Positions 54,941-64,000 of a stretch of 64,000 nt of DNA are shown here, piece by piece. Position 1 is the first letter of the stretch. Every line of letters starts with the position of its first letter. Made by a program: the position numbers and the translations under genes. Source of the DNA: Leptolyngbya ohadii IS1 (GTDB taxonomy: Bacteria > Cyanobacteriota > Cyanobacteriia > Elainellales > Elainellaceae); contig NZ_NKFP01000001.1 in NCBI RefSeq assembly GCF_002215035.1, positions 803,501 to 867,500 of the forward strand, given 5' to 3'. Below the pieces are notes generated by a model. That model was given only the letters and a program-made list of their open reading frames with translations. It had not been told where the DNA came from and searched no databases.

Positions 54941-55068
54941 GCTGTTTCCTTCTGTTTATTGTTGAGTAAACTTAATGTTGGGTGAACTTAATTTTGAGTG
55001 AACTTTTAAAAACTAAGCTGGATAGAGATTGAGTTGAATTTGTCCTCAACCTTGTTCTCACAGTTTTG

Positions 55069-55110
55069 CTTTTGCGGTCTTGTTTTTGCGGTCTTGTTTT
55101 TGCGGTCTTG
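55069..55110. repeat. 3 x 14-bp tandem repeat
   Basis: Units of TTTTTGCGGTCTTG, the first with one changed base. It follows another set of three 15-16 base repeats at 54960-55006. Confidence 0.7.
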
Positions 55111-55144
55111 TCTTCACGATATAGTCTGAACTTCAGGATAAGCA

Positions 55145-55165
55145 TTACCCCTGGGGGTACTCTCA
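55145..55165 (+). promoter_or_regulatory. Palindromic motif, copy 2
   Basis: TACCCC-TG-GGGGTA inverted repeat followed by CTCTCA, matching the 24567-24587 site at 18 of 21 positions. It lies 89 bases before the DoxX-like start and about 205 bases from the divergent minus-strand start. Confidence 0.4.
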
Positions 55166-55254
55166 ACCGTTAACTTCACGTGCAAAAACTAACCTGCGGA
55201 GGACGATCGCTGCTTGGACGATCGCTACGCTTAATTCAGAATTTGGAAATTTTC

Positions 55255-55707
55255 ATGACTTCTAGCCTCCCTCCCCAGCATCGTCGGAAGGAAATCCTGC
55301 GGGGCATTCTTGCCCTTTCGCTCGTGATTGTGGGCATTACCCATTTCCTTAGACCGGAACAATATGCCCGCATTGTGCCGCCTCCCTTCCCGCCGCTGAC
55401 CTCAGTTTACTTGAGCGGTATCTTTGAAATTCTCGGTGGAATTGGCTTACTGATTCCAGTTTTGAGCGTGACGGCTGCCTGGTGCCTGATCGCCCTGTTT
55501 ATTGGGGTGTTTCCTGCAAACCTCTACATGACGTTCCACAATATTAAAATCGACGGTATTCCTCAGAATCCTACGCTGTACTGGCTAAGATTGCCGCTGC
55601 AAGCCGTTCTGATTGCCTGGGCATATTGGTACACGCGCAACCCCCAGAACCAGGTTGGAGCCTCTACCGTTGCTGAAGCGATCGCATCACGCTCCGGTGA
55701 CGCGTAG
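55255..55707 (+). CDS. DoxX-like membrane protein
   Basis: 150 residues from the ATG at 55255; the frame opens at a GTG 75 bases upstream, but that part looks like duplicated noncoding DNA. Four hydrophobic helices: ILRGILALSLVIVGITHFL, VYLSGIFEILGGIGLLIPVL, AAWCLIALFIGVFPANLYM and YWLRLPLQAVLIAWAYWY. The PEQYARIVPPPFPP loop between helices 1 and 2 is typical of DoxX/YphA proteins. The family includes small quinone-related or redox membrane proteins; the exact activity is unknown. It stands alone, 170 bases before a convergent kinase gene. Confidence 0.82.
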   Translation: MTSSLPPQHRRKEILRGILALSLVIVGITHFLRPEQYARIVPPPFPPLTSVYLSGIFEILGGIGLLIPVLSVTAAWCLIALFIGVFPANLYMTFHNIKIDGIPQNPTLYWLRLPLQAVLIAWAYWYTRNPQNQVGASTVAEAIASRSGDA

Positions 55708-55876
55708 CGGCAAGCCGATCGATTCACGCAAATCATCTAAGGTATAGACGCTTGATTAAACGAGGGGTTGGCGTTCTTTGATCCCTGCCGATTCCGTTAT
55801 TCTTCCATTCCTATTCACGTTTGCTTCCCTCAAACCATTATCTTAGTATGCATATTTTTGTACATAAGCCGATCGC

Positions 55877-58681
55877 TTAGCGTTGCTTAACCGCTTGAAC
55901 GATCGCTTTCACCAACTCTTCTGGTGCTACGGGTTTAGAGACGTGGTACTGAAATCCAGCCGCGAGTGCCTGACGGCGATCGTATTCTCCTGCGTAGGCG
56001 GTGAGCGCTATGGCTGATATTGTTCCTCCTGCTTCCGGCGATCGCGCTCGAATTTGCCGCATCAGGGTGTACCCATCCATTTCTGGCATTCCAATGTCAC
56101 AGAGTAGAACATCAGGAATAGACTGAGACAATTTCAACAATGCCTCTGCCGCAGAATGGGCAACGGTGACTTGAGCGCCTTGCTGAGACAGAACGAACTC
56201 TGCCAGGCTCAGCATATCGGCTTCATCGTCTACGACTAGAATTTGTAGCCCTGCTAAATTTACAGCTTGAGTGAGGGATTCTGGGACTATAAAGCTTTCT
56301 GGAGCAACGGTGGCAACGGGTAAGCAAACGATGAAGGTTGCGCCTAATCCTTCTCCCCGACTCTCTGCCTGAATGGTGCCGCCGTGCAGCTCTACAATTT
56401 GACGGGCGATCGCAAGTCCCAACCCTAAACCGCCAAACTGACGGCTTGTGCTGCTGTCAGCTTGTCGAAAGTATTCAAACATATGGGGAAGAAAATCAGG
56501 ATCAATTCCTTTGCCGTTATCCGTGACTCGAATTTGAATCTGGTCATTCAGATCTTCTAGCTGAATCTTGATTTGCCCCTCATAGGGTGTAAATTTGACA
56601 GCGTTTGAGAGCAGATTCCACACAACCTGCTGAAGACGATTGGCATCCCCAAGCAGCGTTTTCTTGGGCGATTGCAGAACTGTCTCAATCTGAATAAATT
56701 TCGTTGAAGCGGCGAGCTGCACTGTTTCGATCGCACCTTGAATCACGGTGGTTAAATCAACTGGCGCAATATTGAGACTCAGTTTACCCCGCAGCATTCG
56801 AGAAATGTCCAGCAAGTCTTCGATGAGCTGCGCCTGGAGTTTGGCATTGCGTTCAACGGTTGCCAACGCCTGATCGACTTTTTCGGGCGGCAGCTTTTGA
56901 GTTCGCAGCAGCTTTGACCAGCCCAGAATCGGGTTCAGCGGCGATCGCAGTTCGTGGGACAGGACTGCCAAAAATTCATCTTTCACCTGGTTTGCCTGTT
57001 CTGCCTCGGCTCTCGCATTCCGTTCGGCTTCGTACAGTTGGGCACGAAAAATTGCCTGGGCACATTGACGGCTGAGGGCTAGCACAAAGTTGCGATCGTC
57101 CTGACTGGGATTCCTGAATTCTTTGAAGCTGAGCAGCAGCCCCCCCACGGATATGCCTTCAACCACTAAGGGAAGCGCCATCCAGGATTCAAAGTCATAG
57201 CGCCTATAGACAGAGGCTAAGTGGGGATAGCGGGAAATTCGATCGATGAAGCTTTCCATCCAGGCTGGCTCTCCCGTTCTAATCGCCTCTGCCAGCGGCA
57301 CATCGGTATCGATGGAGAATCTGCGCCAGCTTTTGACTAAATCTTCTGCATATCCAACTGATTTAACGATCTCAAGTTCTGTCCTGTCTTTGCTGACTAA
57401 AACCACCAGGGCAGCCGTCGCCTCCAAAGTTGCCATGCTCTGCTCTACAATCACTTCAGCAACCTGTTCGGGCGTGAGGGATTCTGAAAGGGCAGCCGTT
57501 ACGGTTTGCAGGCGGGCGGTGCGATCGGCAGCGGTTTCGGCGGCGTGTTTTGCCTGTTGCGCCGTGTGGTAAAGATGGGCATTATCAATGGCGATTGCTG
57601 CCCGACGTGCCAGATCTTCCGCCAGCTCCAGATCCCCCATGCTGTAATGGCGATCGGATTCGGCAAATACGAAGGAAATGCTGCCCAATACGCGTCCACG
57701 CGCCCGGAGAGGAGCAACGATAGCGGACTTTAAGCCCAATCCGCATAAAATTTCCAGATATTCAGGGTTTGAAACCGCTGCTGCGAGCTGCTCATCAGAA
57801 ATGGCGATCGCAATTTCGCTCTGTCCAGTTCTCATAACCTGAGAAATGCCATATCCATCGTTCAAATGTCTGGGAAAGCGGTGAGCCAGCTTCCAGCCAA
57901 ACTGAACCTTTTCTGGGTCGGAATGGGCGACAGCAACGCGGCTAATGCTGCCATCCTCGTTCAGCAAATCGACAGCGCACCAGTCGGCAAAATAGGGCAC
58001 TGCTAACTGGGTGACGCTCTGGAGCGTTTGTTCGTAGTCCAGCGAGGACGCAAGAACTTCACTCACAGCTACCAAAAATGCGGAACGGCTTTGAGCTTGT
58101 TCTGGCTCTTTGGCAGACCATTGCGCGACGGAGGTTAGCGGCTTTGACTGTTCCCTGGGATCAGGGGGATTCCTCTCTGCTTGAGCGCTATCTAACTGCG
58201 CGTCTAATTGCGCTTTGAGGAGTTCCTGCTGCTTCTGCAAGGCAGATTTGGTTTCTTTGCGCTCGGTAATATCCAGAAAATAGGCAGCCAACCCGTCCGG
58301 AATGGGGAATAGACGCACTGTAAACCATCGATTTAAAGATGGGTAAAACTCCTCAAACTTCACTGGCTCAAATTCGACGGACAGCAGTTGCTTCGTGATC
58401 GCCTGCTGACAAAGCTGACAAAGCTGGGATAGGGGATCAACCTGAAAAATATCCCACAGGGCTTTACCGAGCAAATCGGTGCGAGTGATGCCAAATAACT
58501 GTTCTGCCGTGGTGTTGAGGTAGGTACAGCGTCCGGTTGCGTCCAGCGCAAAAAATGCCTCCGCTATGTTTTCGACCACAGTAGCAAATAATCCTCCAAC
58601 CGTTTGAGCCTGTAAAGGAAGCTGCGCCCACGGCTCTGATGAGGAGCGATCGAGGTTTGCATTCGTTGGATTCAGTTCCAT
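55877..58681 (-). CDS. Hybrid histidine kinase (PAS-GAF-GAF-HisKA-HATPase-REC)
   Basis: 934 residues, soluble. PAS (about 35-145: AFFALDATGRCTYLNTTAEQ), GAF1 (about 215-380: LASSLDYEQTLQSVTQLAVP), GAF2 (about 395-560: GEPAWMESFIDRI), HisKA with FLAVLSHELRSPLNPILGWS, HATPase with VTDNGKGIDPDFL and GLGLGLAIARQIVELHGG, and a receiver with VVDDEADMLSL, VLLCDIGMPEMDGY and HVSKPVAPEE. It starts 26 bases after the stop of the neighbouring 1659-residue kinase, so they are probably one operon. The two share the GAF-to-REC half and are paralogues. The signal sensed is unknown. Confidence 0.92.
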   Translation of the reverse strand: MELNPTNANLDRSSSEPWAQLPLQAQTVGGLFATVVENIAEAFFALDATGRCTYLNTTAEQLFGITRTDLLGKALWDIFQVDPLSQLCQLCQQAITKQLLSVEFEPVKFEEFYPSLNRWFTVRLFPIPDGLAAYFLDITERKETKSALQKQQELLKAQLDAQLDSAQAERNPPDPREQSKPLTSVAQWSAKEPEQAQSRSAFLVAVSEVLASSLDYEQTLQSVTQLAVPYFADWCAVDLLNEDGSISRVAVAHSDPEKVQFGWKLAHRFPRHLNDGYGISQVMRTGQSEIAIAISDEQLAAAVSNPEYLEILCGLGLKSAIVAPLRARGRVLGSISFVFAESDRHYSMGDLELAEDLARRAAIAIDNAHLYHTAQQAKHAAETAADRTARLQTVTAALSESLTPEQVAEVIVEQSMATLEATAALVVLVSKDRTELEIVKSVGYAEDLVKSWRRFSIDTDVPLAEAIRTGEPAWMESFIDRISRYPHLASVYRRYDFESWMALPLVVEGISVGGLLLSFKEFRNPSQDDRNFVLALSRQCAQAIFRAQLYEAERNARAEAEQANQVKDEFLAVLSHELRSPLNPILGWSKLLRTQKLPPEKVDQALATVERNAKLQAQLIEDLLDISRMLRGKLSLNIAPVDLTTVIQGAIETVQLAASTKFIQIETVLQSPKKTLLGDANRLQQVVWNLLSNAVKFTPYEGQIKIQLEDLNDQIQIRVTDNGKGIDPDFLPHMFEYFRQADSSTSRQFGGLGLGLAIARQIVELHGGTIQAESRGEGLGATFIVCLPVATVAPESFIVPESLTQAVNLAGLQILVVDDEADMLSLAEFVLSQQGAQVTVAHSAAEALLKLSQSIPDVLLCDIGMPEMDGYTLMRQIRARSPEAGGTISAIALTAYAGEYDRRQALAAGFQYHVSKPVAPEELVKAIVQAVKQR

Positions 58682-58707
58682 AAGGACACCACTTCAAGGG
58701 CATAGGA

Positions 58708-61700
58708 CTAATATAAGCTTGTTGACCGGGCAACCAGGCTCGCAATCCTGGAGATAAGATGTTCAGGTTCAACAGGTTTCGAGATATGCATGTGGAATCC
58801 CGCAGTTAGGGCTTGCTGCTGGTTAATCTCCCCCGTATAGGCAGTCAGAGCGATCGCCGGAACGTTTCCACCCTGTTCAGATGTCCGCTGTCTGATTTGC
58901 CGAATTAGAGCATAACCATCCATCTCCGGCATTCCAATGTCGCACAGCAGCAGATCGGGCACAAACTGATCCAGGAGAGTCAGAGCTTGCGCTGCGGAAG
59001 CTGCGGTTATCACCTGCGCTCCAGATTGGGTGAGGATGAAGAACGCTAATTCCCGCATATCCACCTCATCGTCCACTACCAGGATTTTAATATCCGTTAA
59101 GTCTGCCATTTCTGCTGAAGGCTCAACCTGAGAAGACGGATTTTGATCAGCGCCATTGAGCGGCAGGGAAACGGTGAATGTTGCGCCCAAGTCTTGTCCT
59201 GGACTCTCTGCCGAAACGGTTCCGCCGTGCAGTTCAGTCAGCTGCCGCACGATCGCTAATCCTAATCCGAGTCCACCAAACTGGCGGGTAGTGGTGCCAT
59301 CTTCCTGACGGAAATAATCAAACACATGGGGTAAAAACTCAGAGCTGATGCCTTTGCCCGTATCTTCAACCTGAATTTGAGCCGATCGACCGACTTGCTC
59401 AAGCCTGATTGTCACCCGTCCTCCTGATTCAGTGAATTTCACGGCATTGGAGAGCAGATTCCAAATGACTTGCTGAAGGCGGTTTGTATCTCCCAGAATG
59501 CTGCCAGCAATGGGATTCAGGATGGTTTGAAGCTGAATGTGTTTTGCTTCGACTGCCAGGCGCACCGTTTCCAAAGCGGCTTCAATCGTCGTTGCTAAAT
59601 CAACAGGGGCAATATTGAGGGTCATCTTTCCTTGCAGAATGCGGGAAACATCCAGCAAATCTTCGATCAATTGCGCCTGTAGTCTGGCATTTCGTTCGAT
59701 CGTTTCCAGGGCTTGTTCTGTCTTGGTTGCAGCAAGTTGCCTGGTGCGGAGCAGCCTTGTCCAGCCTAGAATTGGGTTCAGGGGCGATCGCAGCTCATGG
59801 GACAGCACTGCCAGAAATTCATCTTTGATCCGGTTCGCGGCTTCCGCTTTAGCTCGATCGCGCTGGGCAACCTGATAGAGCTGGGCATTATCGATCGCGA
59901 GAGAGGCACGACGCGCCAGTTCCTCTGCAAATTGCAAATCTGCCGCAGTGTACCGTCGTCCAGATTCGGCGGAAATAAAGGAAATCACTCCAATAACGCG
60001 TTCTTGAACTCGCAGCGGCACAGTCATCACAGAGCTGAAGCCGACCTGCCGCAGAATCTCTAAATGTTCAGGGTCATGGGCTGCCTGCACCAGCATTTCA
60101 TCAGGAATTTCCGGTACAAAATCCGATTGCCCAGTGCGTAGCGTTAAGGCGGCTCCACGCGCTGCTTCTGGGTCTAAAGGATATTTCTCTCGCAGCTGGT
60201 ATGCCCACTCTAGCTTGGCAGGATCGATGTGGGCGACTGCAATTTGATCGATCGTGCCATCCGCCTCAACGATGTGAACAGTACACCAATCTGCCAATTC
60301 CGGAACGGTTAGCTGCGCCACTCGCTCCAGCGTCGTCTGGTAATCCAGAGAAGATGCCAGCACTGCACTTGCCTCAGCAAGAAACTGTTGGGCACGTTCT
60401 AATCTGACCCGTTCCGTCACATCCACTACATAGATCAGAACGCTTTCCACCCGCTGATGAGCGTTAACGGTGGGCAAATAATAAACATTGTAGTAACCGG
60501 GACGACGATCGCTGCGTCCGGGAGCATTCACAGCAAAATCAGGTGAAATGAACGGCTCTCCGGTTGTGTAGATCTGCTGGAAGACTTCGACGAGTTGGGG
60601 ATCGGATTGACCAAACAGATCTGAAATGGAAGCTCCTAAATGCTGCCCACGGGTTAAGCCGTTAATTTCTGCCAGGGCTTCGTTAATTGCAATAAACCGC
60701 TGTTGATTGTCCAATAGCGCCAATCCGATCGGAGAGGTTTCAAAGATAGTTTCTAGCTGCTGTTGGGCATTTTCTGCCTGGGAACGGGCAATTTGCTCAC
60801 GCTCTAGCAGCTGTTCTCGCTCCTGCTCGGCTTGTTTGCGCTCTGTAATGTCAATGACAGCGCCAATCGAGTGCTTGGGATGTCCCTGAATATTGTAGGT
60901 AAACTGTCCTCTGGCTTCGACCCAGTGGATTGAACCATCCAACCAGCGCAGACGGTATTCGTGATGGTACTCTGTTCTTTCCTCAAGCGATCGCTGAAAC
61001 TTTGCCTCGGCTTCTGCCAGGTCATCCGGGTGAACTCGACACCTCCAAACGTCGTAGCTGGGTTCACATTCATAGGGCTGTAGACCCAGGATAGTGAAAT
61101 GCCCTGCTGACCAGAGAAGTGCTTCCGTCTGGATATTCCATTCCCAGGTGCCCATACGACCGACATTCAGGGCAAGCTGCAAATGCGCTTCACTTTCTCG
61201 CAGCTCCTCCTCGGCTCGCGATCGCTCAACTGCAAGCCAGGTTTTTTCGGCAACTCGTTCCAGCAGCACGATGTTTTCCTTTGTCCAGTGGCGCGGAGCC
61301 ACATGGTGTAGCACCAGCAAGGCTACAAATCGTCCCTGTTTCACCAGGGGAACACACAGCAACGATTTCGTTTGAATGGCGTCAAAAGCAGCCGCTCCCG
61401 CTCCGGCAGTTCTGGGATCGCGATCCACATCATCGACCACAATCGTTTTGCCCTGCTTTAACTCCGCAATGATTTCAGAACCAAACGAATCCAAATGGTG
61501 TTTGCCAATGACGCTAATCACCCCGTTGCAGTAGTCGCGATCGACAATTACATATTCCTGGGTTTCATCAATTTCACCATAGGTGCAGCGGGTGACGTTA
61601 AAGTGCTGCCCTGTTGCACTCATGACCTGCCACATAATTTCTTTTGAATCCTGAATCGTGCGAACTGCATCATTCAGTTCAATTAAAAATTGCTGTTGTC

Positions 61701-63687
61701 GTTCCTTGCGCTGCAATTCTGCGAGGAGTGCCTGTGCCTGTTGACGTTCGTTTTCGGCTAATCTTCGAGCATTCTGTTCCTGCTCCAGCAGGCGATCGCG
61801 CTCAGCTTCAATCTGCTTGCGCTCTGTGATATTGACCGAAACGCCAGTCATGCGAGTTGCCCGCCCAGCGTCATCCAGATAAACTCGTCCCTGGCTCTTA
61901 AACCAGCGGATGTCCTCGCCTGGCACAAGAACTCGATATTCTTCAGAGAAGGACTGATCTCCCGCAATTGCCCGGTCAACGGCTTGTTCTAACTGCTGTC
62001 GATCGTCGGGATAGATTAAGGTGTAAAACTCCTCTGCGTTGCCCGCTTGAATCCCCCAAACCTCTGCTGCATTCGGAGAACACACCGTCCGCCGAGTTTG
62101 TGGATCAAAATCCCAGGCAATCATTTGAGCCGATGAAAGGGCAAGCTGTAGGCGTTCTTCAGTCTGCCGCAGGCTCTCTTCAATTTGCTTGAGGCGAGTG
62201 ACATCCTGAAACATGCCAATCCCGATCGCAGGATGCCCATGCATGGCTGGCAAAATTTCTCCCCAGCAAAGCGTTGCGCGAACGCCCCCCGGCGTGTACC
62301 AGTTCATCTCATAGTTTTCTAGCCGTTTCCCCTGAGCGATCAAAACAGCAGGCATTCTTTCCGTCGGAATGCGATCGCCATTGCCATCGGTACAGTAATA
62401 GACGTCGGTGTATTCATCCAGGGATTTATTCTTGGGTAAGTCTCCTCCTGCCAGTTCGTTCGCAATTCGGTTAGAGAAAGTGATAGCTGCGGTTTCCGGT
62501 TCAATGAATACGGTTGGCGTTGGCATTAAATCCAGCACTGTCTGCAACCATTTCTGCTGGTTTTCCAAAGCCTCAGTTTGCTGCTGAAGCAGTAGTTCGG
62601 TTTGCTTTCGCTCGGTAATATCCTGGAAAACTACAACGGCTGCCAGAATTTGCTTCTGCTGGTCTAAAATTGGCGTTGAATTGACTGCAATCGTGGTACG
62701 GCTACCATCTTCCTGGCGCAGTTCCATCTCCTCATTGATGATAATTTCCCCGGTTTGGAGCGATCGCATTAACGGGTATTCGTGCGGCGCATAAGCCTGT
62801 CCGTTGGGGCGAAATGATTGAAAGGGAGTCACCGAAGCATATTCTGCAAGCCCAAGAATCTGACCATAATCGTATCGGGAAATGCGTTTGGCTTGTTCGT
62901 TTGCCAGAATCAATTTGCCTGAGATCGCATCGGCGATCAGTACCCCTGCGGGCATTTGTTGCAGGACGGTTTCAAATTGGGCACGTTCTGTTTCTAGCTC
63001 CTGGAGCAGCCGTTCTCGTTCTGCTTCTGCCTGCTTGCGCTCCGTTACGTCCCGGAAGTAGATCGCTATGCCCTCGCTGGAGGGGTAGGCATTGGCTTCC
63101 AGCCAAGATTGAATAGAATGCGAAAATTCTTCCCAGGCAACGGGAATCTGTTCAGTCACTGCCCGTTGCAGCGTCTTGTAGGCAATGCCACCGACTAATT
63201 CTGGAAAAACTTCGTCCCAAACGTGCTTGCCAATAAGCTGTTCCGGTGTTTTGTGCAGAATTCGAGCTGCTGCCCCATTGACATAGGTGTAGCGCCAGTC
63301 GCGATCGAAGGCAACAAATGCATCGGTTATGCTCTCCAAGATAGTAGCAACCTTACGCTCAGTGACTCTGGCAATCTCGCCCGGAGCTTTTTCGAGCTGA
63401 GCTTCCAGTTCCTGCTTTTGACGCTGTAGGGCTACAATCTGCTGCTGTTGCTCAAAAATCTGGTTTTGAAGCCGCTGAATGTCAATATTTGCCTGATTGG
63501 GGCTAGCCAGGTGTCCAGCCTCAAGAGTGCGAGCAAAATGCTCAATGACTTCAGAACGAGAAATTTCCCGTTTTTGAGCCTCCTGGTCAAGCGATCGCCA
63601 CGCTGTACTGGTGAGAGAGATACTGAATCGATGCTTTGCCTCAAGTTGCCACTTATTCACAAATTTTCCAGCAGCGTCACGTTTCAT
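58708..63687 (-). CDS. Giant hybrid histidine kinase with ribbon-helix-helix-like N-terminus
   Basis: 1659 residues. Residues ~17-55 (HRFSISLTSTAWRSLDQEAQ then SRSEVIEHFARTL) match the ribbon-helix-helix (CopG/Arc-like) pattern, followed by a coiled coil (65-110). Then PAS x4 (about 112-625), GAF (about 660-830), PAS x2 (about 850-1130), GAF (about 1140-1310), HisKA (FLAVLSHELRSPLNPILGWT), HATPase (VEDTGKGISSEF) and a receiver (VVDDEVDMRELA, LLLCDIGMPEMDGYAL, HISKPVEPEH). No membrane helix. It is a paralogue of the next gene downstream. The N-terminus may bind DNA or only dimerise; this is inference. Confidence 0.9.
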   Translation of the reverse strand: MKRDAAGKFVNKWQLEAKHRFSISLTSTAWRSLDQEAQKREISRSEVIEHFARTLEAGHLASPNQANIDIQRLQNQIFEQQQQIVALQRQKQELEAQLEKAPGEIARVTERKVATILESITDAFVAFDRDWRYTYVNGAAARILHKTPEQLIGKHVWDEVFPELVGGIAYKTLQRAVTEQIPVAWEEFSHSIQSWLEANAYPSSEGIAIYFRDVTERKQAEAERERLLQELETERAQFETVLQQMPAGVLIADAISGKLILANEQAKRISRYDYGQILGLAEYASVTPFQSFRPNGQAYAPHEYPLMRSLQTGEIIINEEMELRQEDGSRTTIAVNSTPILDQQKQILAAVVVFQDITERKQTELLLQQQTEALENQQKWLQTVLDLMPTPTVFIEPETAAITFSNRIANELAGGDLPKNKSLDEYTDVYYCTDGNGDRIPTERMPAVLIAQGKRLENYEMNWYTPGGVRATLCWGEILPAMHGHPAIGIGMFQDVTRLKQIEESLRQTEERLQLALSSAQMIAWDFDPQTRRTVCSPNAAEVWGIQAGNAEEFYTLIYPDDRQQLEQAVDRAIAGDQSFSEEYRVLVPGEDIRWFKSQGRVYLDDAGRATRMTGVSVNITERKQIEAERDRLLEQEQNARRLAENERQQAQALLAELQRKERQQQFLIELNDAVRTIQDSKEIMWQVMSATGQHFNVTRCTYGEIDETQEYVIVDRDYCNGVISVIGKHHLDSFGSEIIAELKQGKTIVVDDVDRDPRTAGAGAAAFDAIQTKSLLCVPLVKQGRFVALLVLHHVAPRHWTKENIVLLERVAEKTWLAVERSRAEEELRESEAHLQLALNVGRMGTWEWNIQTEALLWSAGHFTILGLQPYECEPSYDVWRCRVHPDDLAEAEAKFQRSLEERTEYHHEYRLRWLDGSIHWVEARGQFTYNIQGHPKHSIGAVIDITERKQAEQEREQLLEREQIARSQAENAQQQLETIFETSPIGLALLDNQQRFIAINEALAEINGLTRGQHLGASISDLFGQSDPQLVEVFQQIYTTGEPFISPDFAVNAPGRSDRRPGYYNVYYLPTVNAHQRVESVLIYVVDVTERVRLERAQQFLAEASAVLASSLDYQTTLERVAQLTVPELADWCTVHIVEADGTIDQIAVAHIDPAKLEWAYQLREKYPLDPEAARGAALTLRTGQSDFVPEIPDEMLVQAAHDPEHLEILRQVGFSSVMTVPLRVQERVIGVISFISAESGRRYTAADLQFAEELARRASLAIDNAQLYQVAQRDRAKAEAANRIKDEFLAVLSHELRSPLNPILGWTRLLRTRQLAATKTEQALETIERNARLQAQLIEDLLDVSRILQGKMTLNIAPVDLATTIEAALETVRLAVEAKHIQLQTILNPIAGSILGDTNRLQQVIWNLLSNAVKFTESGGRVTIRLEQVGRSAQIQVEDTGKGISSEFLPHVFDYFRQEDGTTTRQFGGLGLGLAIVRQLTELHGGTVSAESPGQDLGATFTVSLPLNGADQNPSSQVEPSAEMADLTDIKILVVDDEVDMRELAFFILTQSGAQVITAASAAQALTLLDQFVPDLLLCDIGMPEMDGYALIRQIRQRTSEQGGNVPAIALTAYTGEINQQQALTAGFHMHISKPVEPEHLISRIASLVARSTSLY

Positions 63688-63895
63688 GAAACACCAAACC
63701 GTGTACGTAAACGGGTACCTCCATTCAATCCAACTTTGCTGTGAATAAAAATCCTCCTTAGGACGGAGGCTTGCGTGACTTAACAGACATCAGCAGCAGG
63801 TTAGCTCTGTAAATCAGATACAGCCATCATGCAGTTGATGTTTGAACACTGTTTGAACACTGAATGCGGCTGGAGCAATGACACGGTTTGCAGGC
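63688..63895. other. Gap between kinase genes
   Basis: About 208 bases holding the presumed promoter or leader of the giant kinase. TCCTCCTTAGGACGGAGG at about 63752-63769 forms a small inverted repeat (CCTCC/GGAGG), which could be a leader hairpin. GTTTGAACACTGTTTGAACACTGAA at 63841-63863 is a direct duplication of 12 bases. Confidence 0.4.
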
Positions 63896-64000
63896 TCATC
63901 TCGATTCGCTAAATTCCAATCCCTGGACAATGGCTTGCACAATCGCCTCTGAATCCACAGGCTTGCTCAGATGGGCTTGAAAACCCATTTGAAGTGCCTT
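63896..64000 (-). CDS. Receiver-domain C-terminus of a further hybrid kinase (partial)
   Basis: The last 34 codons of a gene entering from the right edge: KALQMGFQAHLSKPVDSEAI then VQAIVQGLEFSESR. The Lys of LSKPV is the conserved receiver Lys. The sequence closely parallels the ends of the two downstream kinases (QALAAGFQYHVSKPVAPEE and QALTAGFHMHISKPVEPEH), so this is a third paralogue in tandem. Confidence 0.85.
   Translation of the reverse strand, partial: KALQMGFQAHLSKPVDSEAIVQAIVQGLEFSESR

Larger units (their letters stand above)
54941..55254. other. Divergent intergenic region with short tandem repeats and palindrome
   Basis: About 310 bases. It contains three copies of TTGRGTRAACTTAAT at 54960-55006, three copies of TTTTTGCGGTCTTG at 55069-55110 and the 21-base palindromic motif at 55145-55165. 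The open frame from 55180 runs into the DoxX-like gene but its first 25 codons are repeats of GGACGATCGCTGCTTGGACG type and are not coding by appearance. Confidence 0.5.

Noticed and set aside
1-64000. tRNA, rRNA, CRISPR arrays, origin of replication
   Set aside because: None was recognised by eye. The tandem repeats present are 12-15 base or 168 base coding units without CRISPR spacing. A tRNAscan run would be needed to exclude tRNAs.

Overview
The window is cyanobacterial chromosome, most likely from a filamentous Leptolyngbya/Oscillatoriales-type strain. This is inferred from the very frequent GCGATCGC (HIP1-like) octamers, the PatA-type (PATAN/DUF4388) regulator in a pix/hmp-like taxis operon, very large multi-PAS/GAF hybrid histidine kinases, the AAA_35/HTH protein and the short tandem repeats. 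No rRNA, tRNA or CRISPR array was seen.

Layout. 1-3.9 kb (minus) is an export locus: the 5' part of a C39-peptidase ABC transporter, two paralogous cargo proteins with double-glycine leaders, a parvulin-like protein and a PPC/Ca-loop protein. 4.0-9.1 kb holds a REC-PAS regulator and a hybrid histidine kinase whose receiver carries a low-complexity insert. 9.4-14.6 kb holds a solute-binding lipoprotein with an IS6 transposase remnant fused in frame upstream, a PNPOx-like protein, a GNAT enzyme, a MocR/PdxR-type regulator and a truncated methyltransferase. 14.6-17.6 kb is a graveyard of mobile DNA: an IS5 fragment, a frameshifted IS3-type element, an ORF-less group II intron remnant with a domain V-like hairpin, and a TrkA-N fragment. 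17.8-24.3 kb holds a YflT-like stress protein, a tiny membrane protein, a ferric-reductase-like oxidoreductase, a nucleoside deaminase, a Gly/Asp repeat protein, a HEAT protein and a seven-repeat FG-GAP protein joined to a metzincin-type protease.

24.8-26.6 kb is the most interesting locus. It is a tight plus-strand operon of a GT60-like (Skp1 GlcNAc-transferase family) glycosyltransferase, a prolyl-4-hydroxylase-like 2OG-Fe(II) oxygenase, and a small protein with a Pro/Gly-rich segment containing PPG and SPG sites. This looks like a self-contained bacterial hydroxyproline-glycosylation system with its own substrate. A CrtI-type carotenoid desaturase follows.

29.2-39.9 kb is a complete taxis operon (PatA-like, CheY, CheW, a soluble GAF-rich chemoreceptor, hybrid CheA, second CheW). 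The second cheW has been split by an intact IS5-family element. 40-49 kb is a minus-strand two-component operon: a REC-wHTH-HPt-REC-REC regulator, an 11-PAS kinase and a REC protein, each pair overlapping by 4 bp, with a further single-domain REC downstream. 49.8-55.7 kb holds an HTH-AAA protein, an outer-membrane protein with a Ser-Glu-Pro linker, an exported M20 amidohydrolase, a protein of unknown family and a DoxX-like membrane protein. 55.9-64 kb is a tandem array of paralogous hybrid kinases on the minus strand, one with a ribbon-helix-helix-like N-terminus and one cut by the window edge.

Family assignments come from reading motifs by eye. No database search was run, so domain boundaries are approximate.
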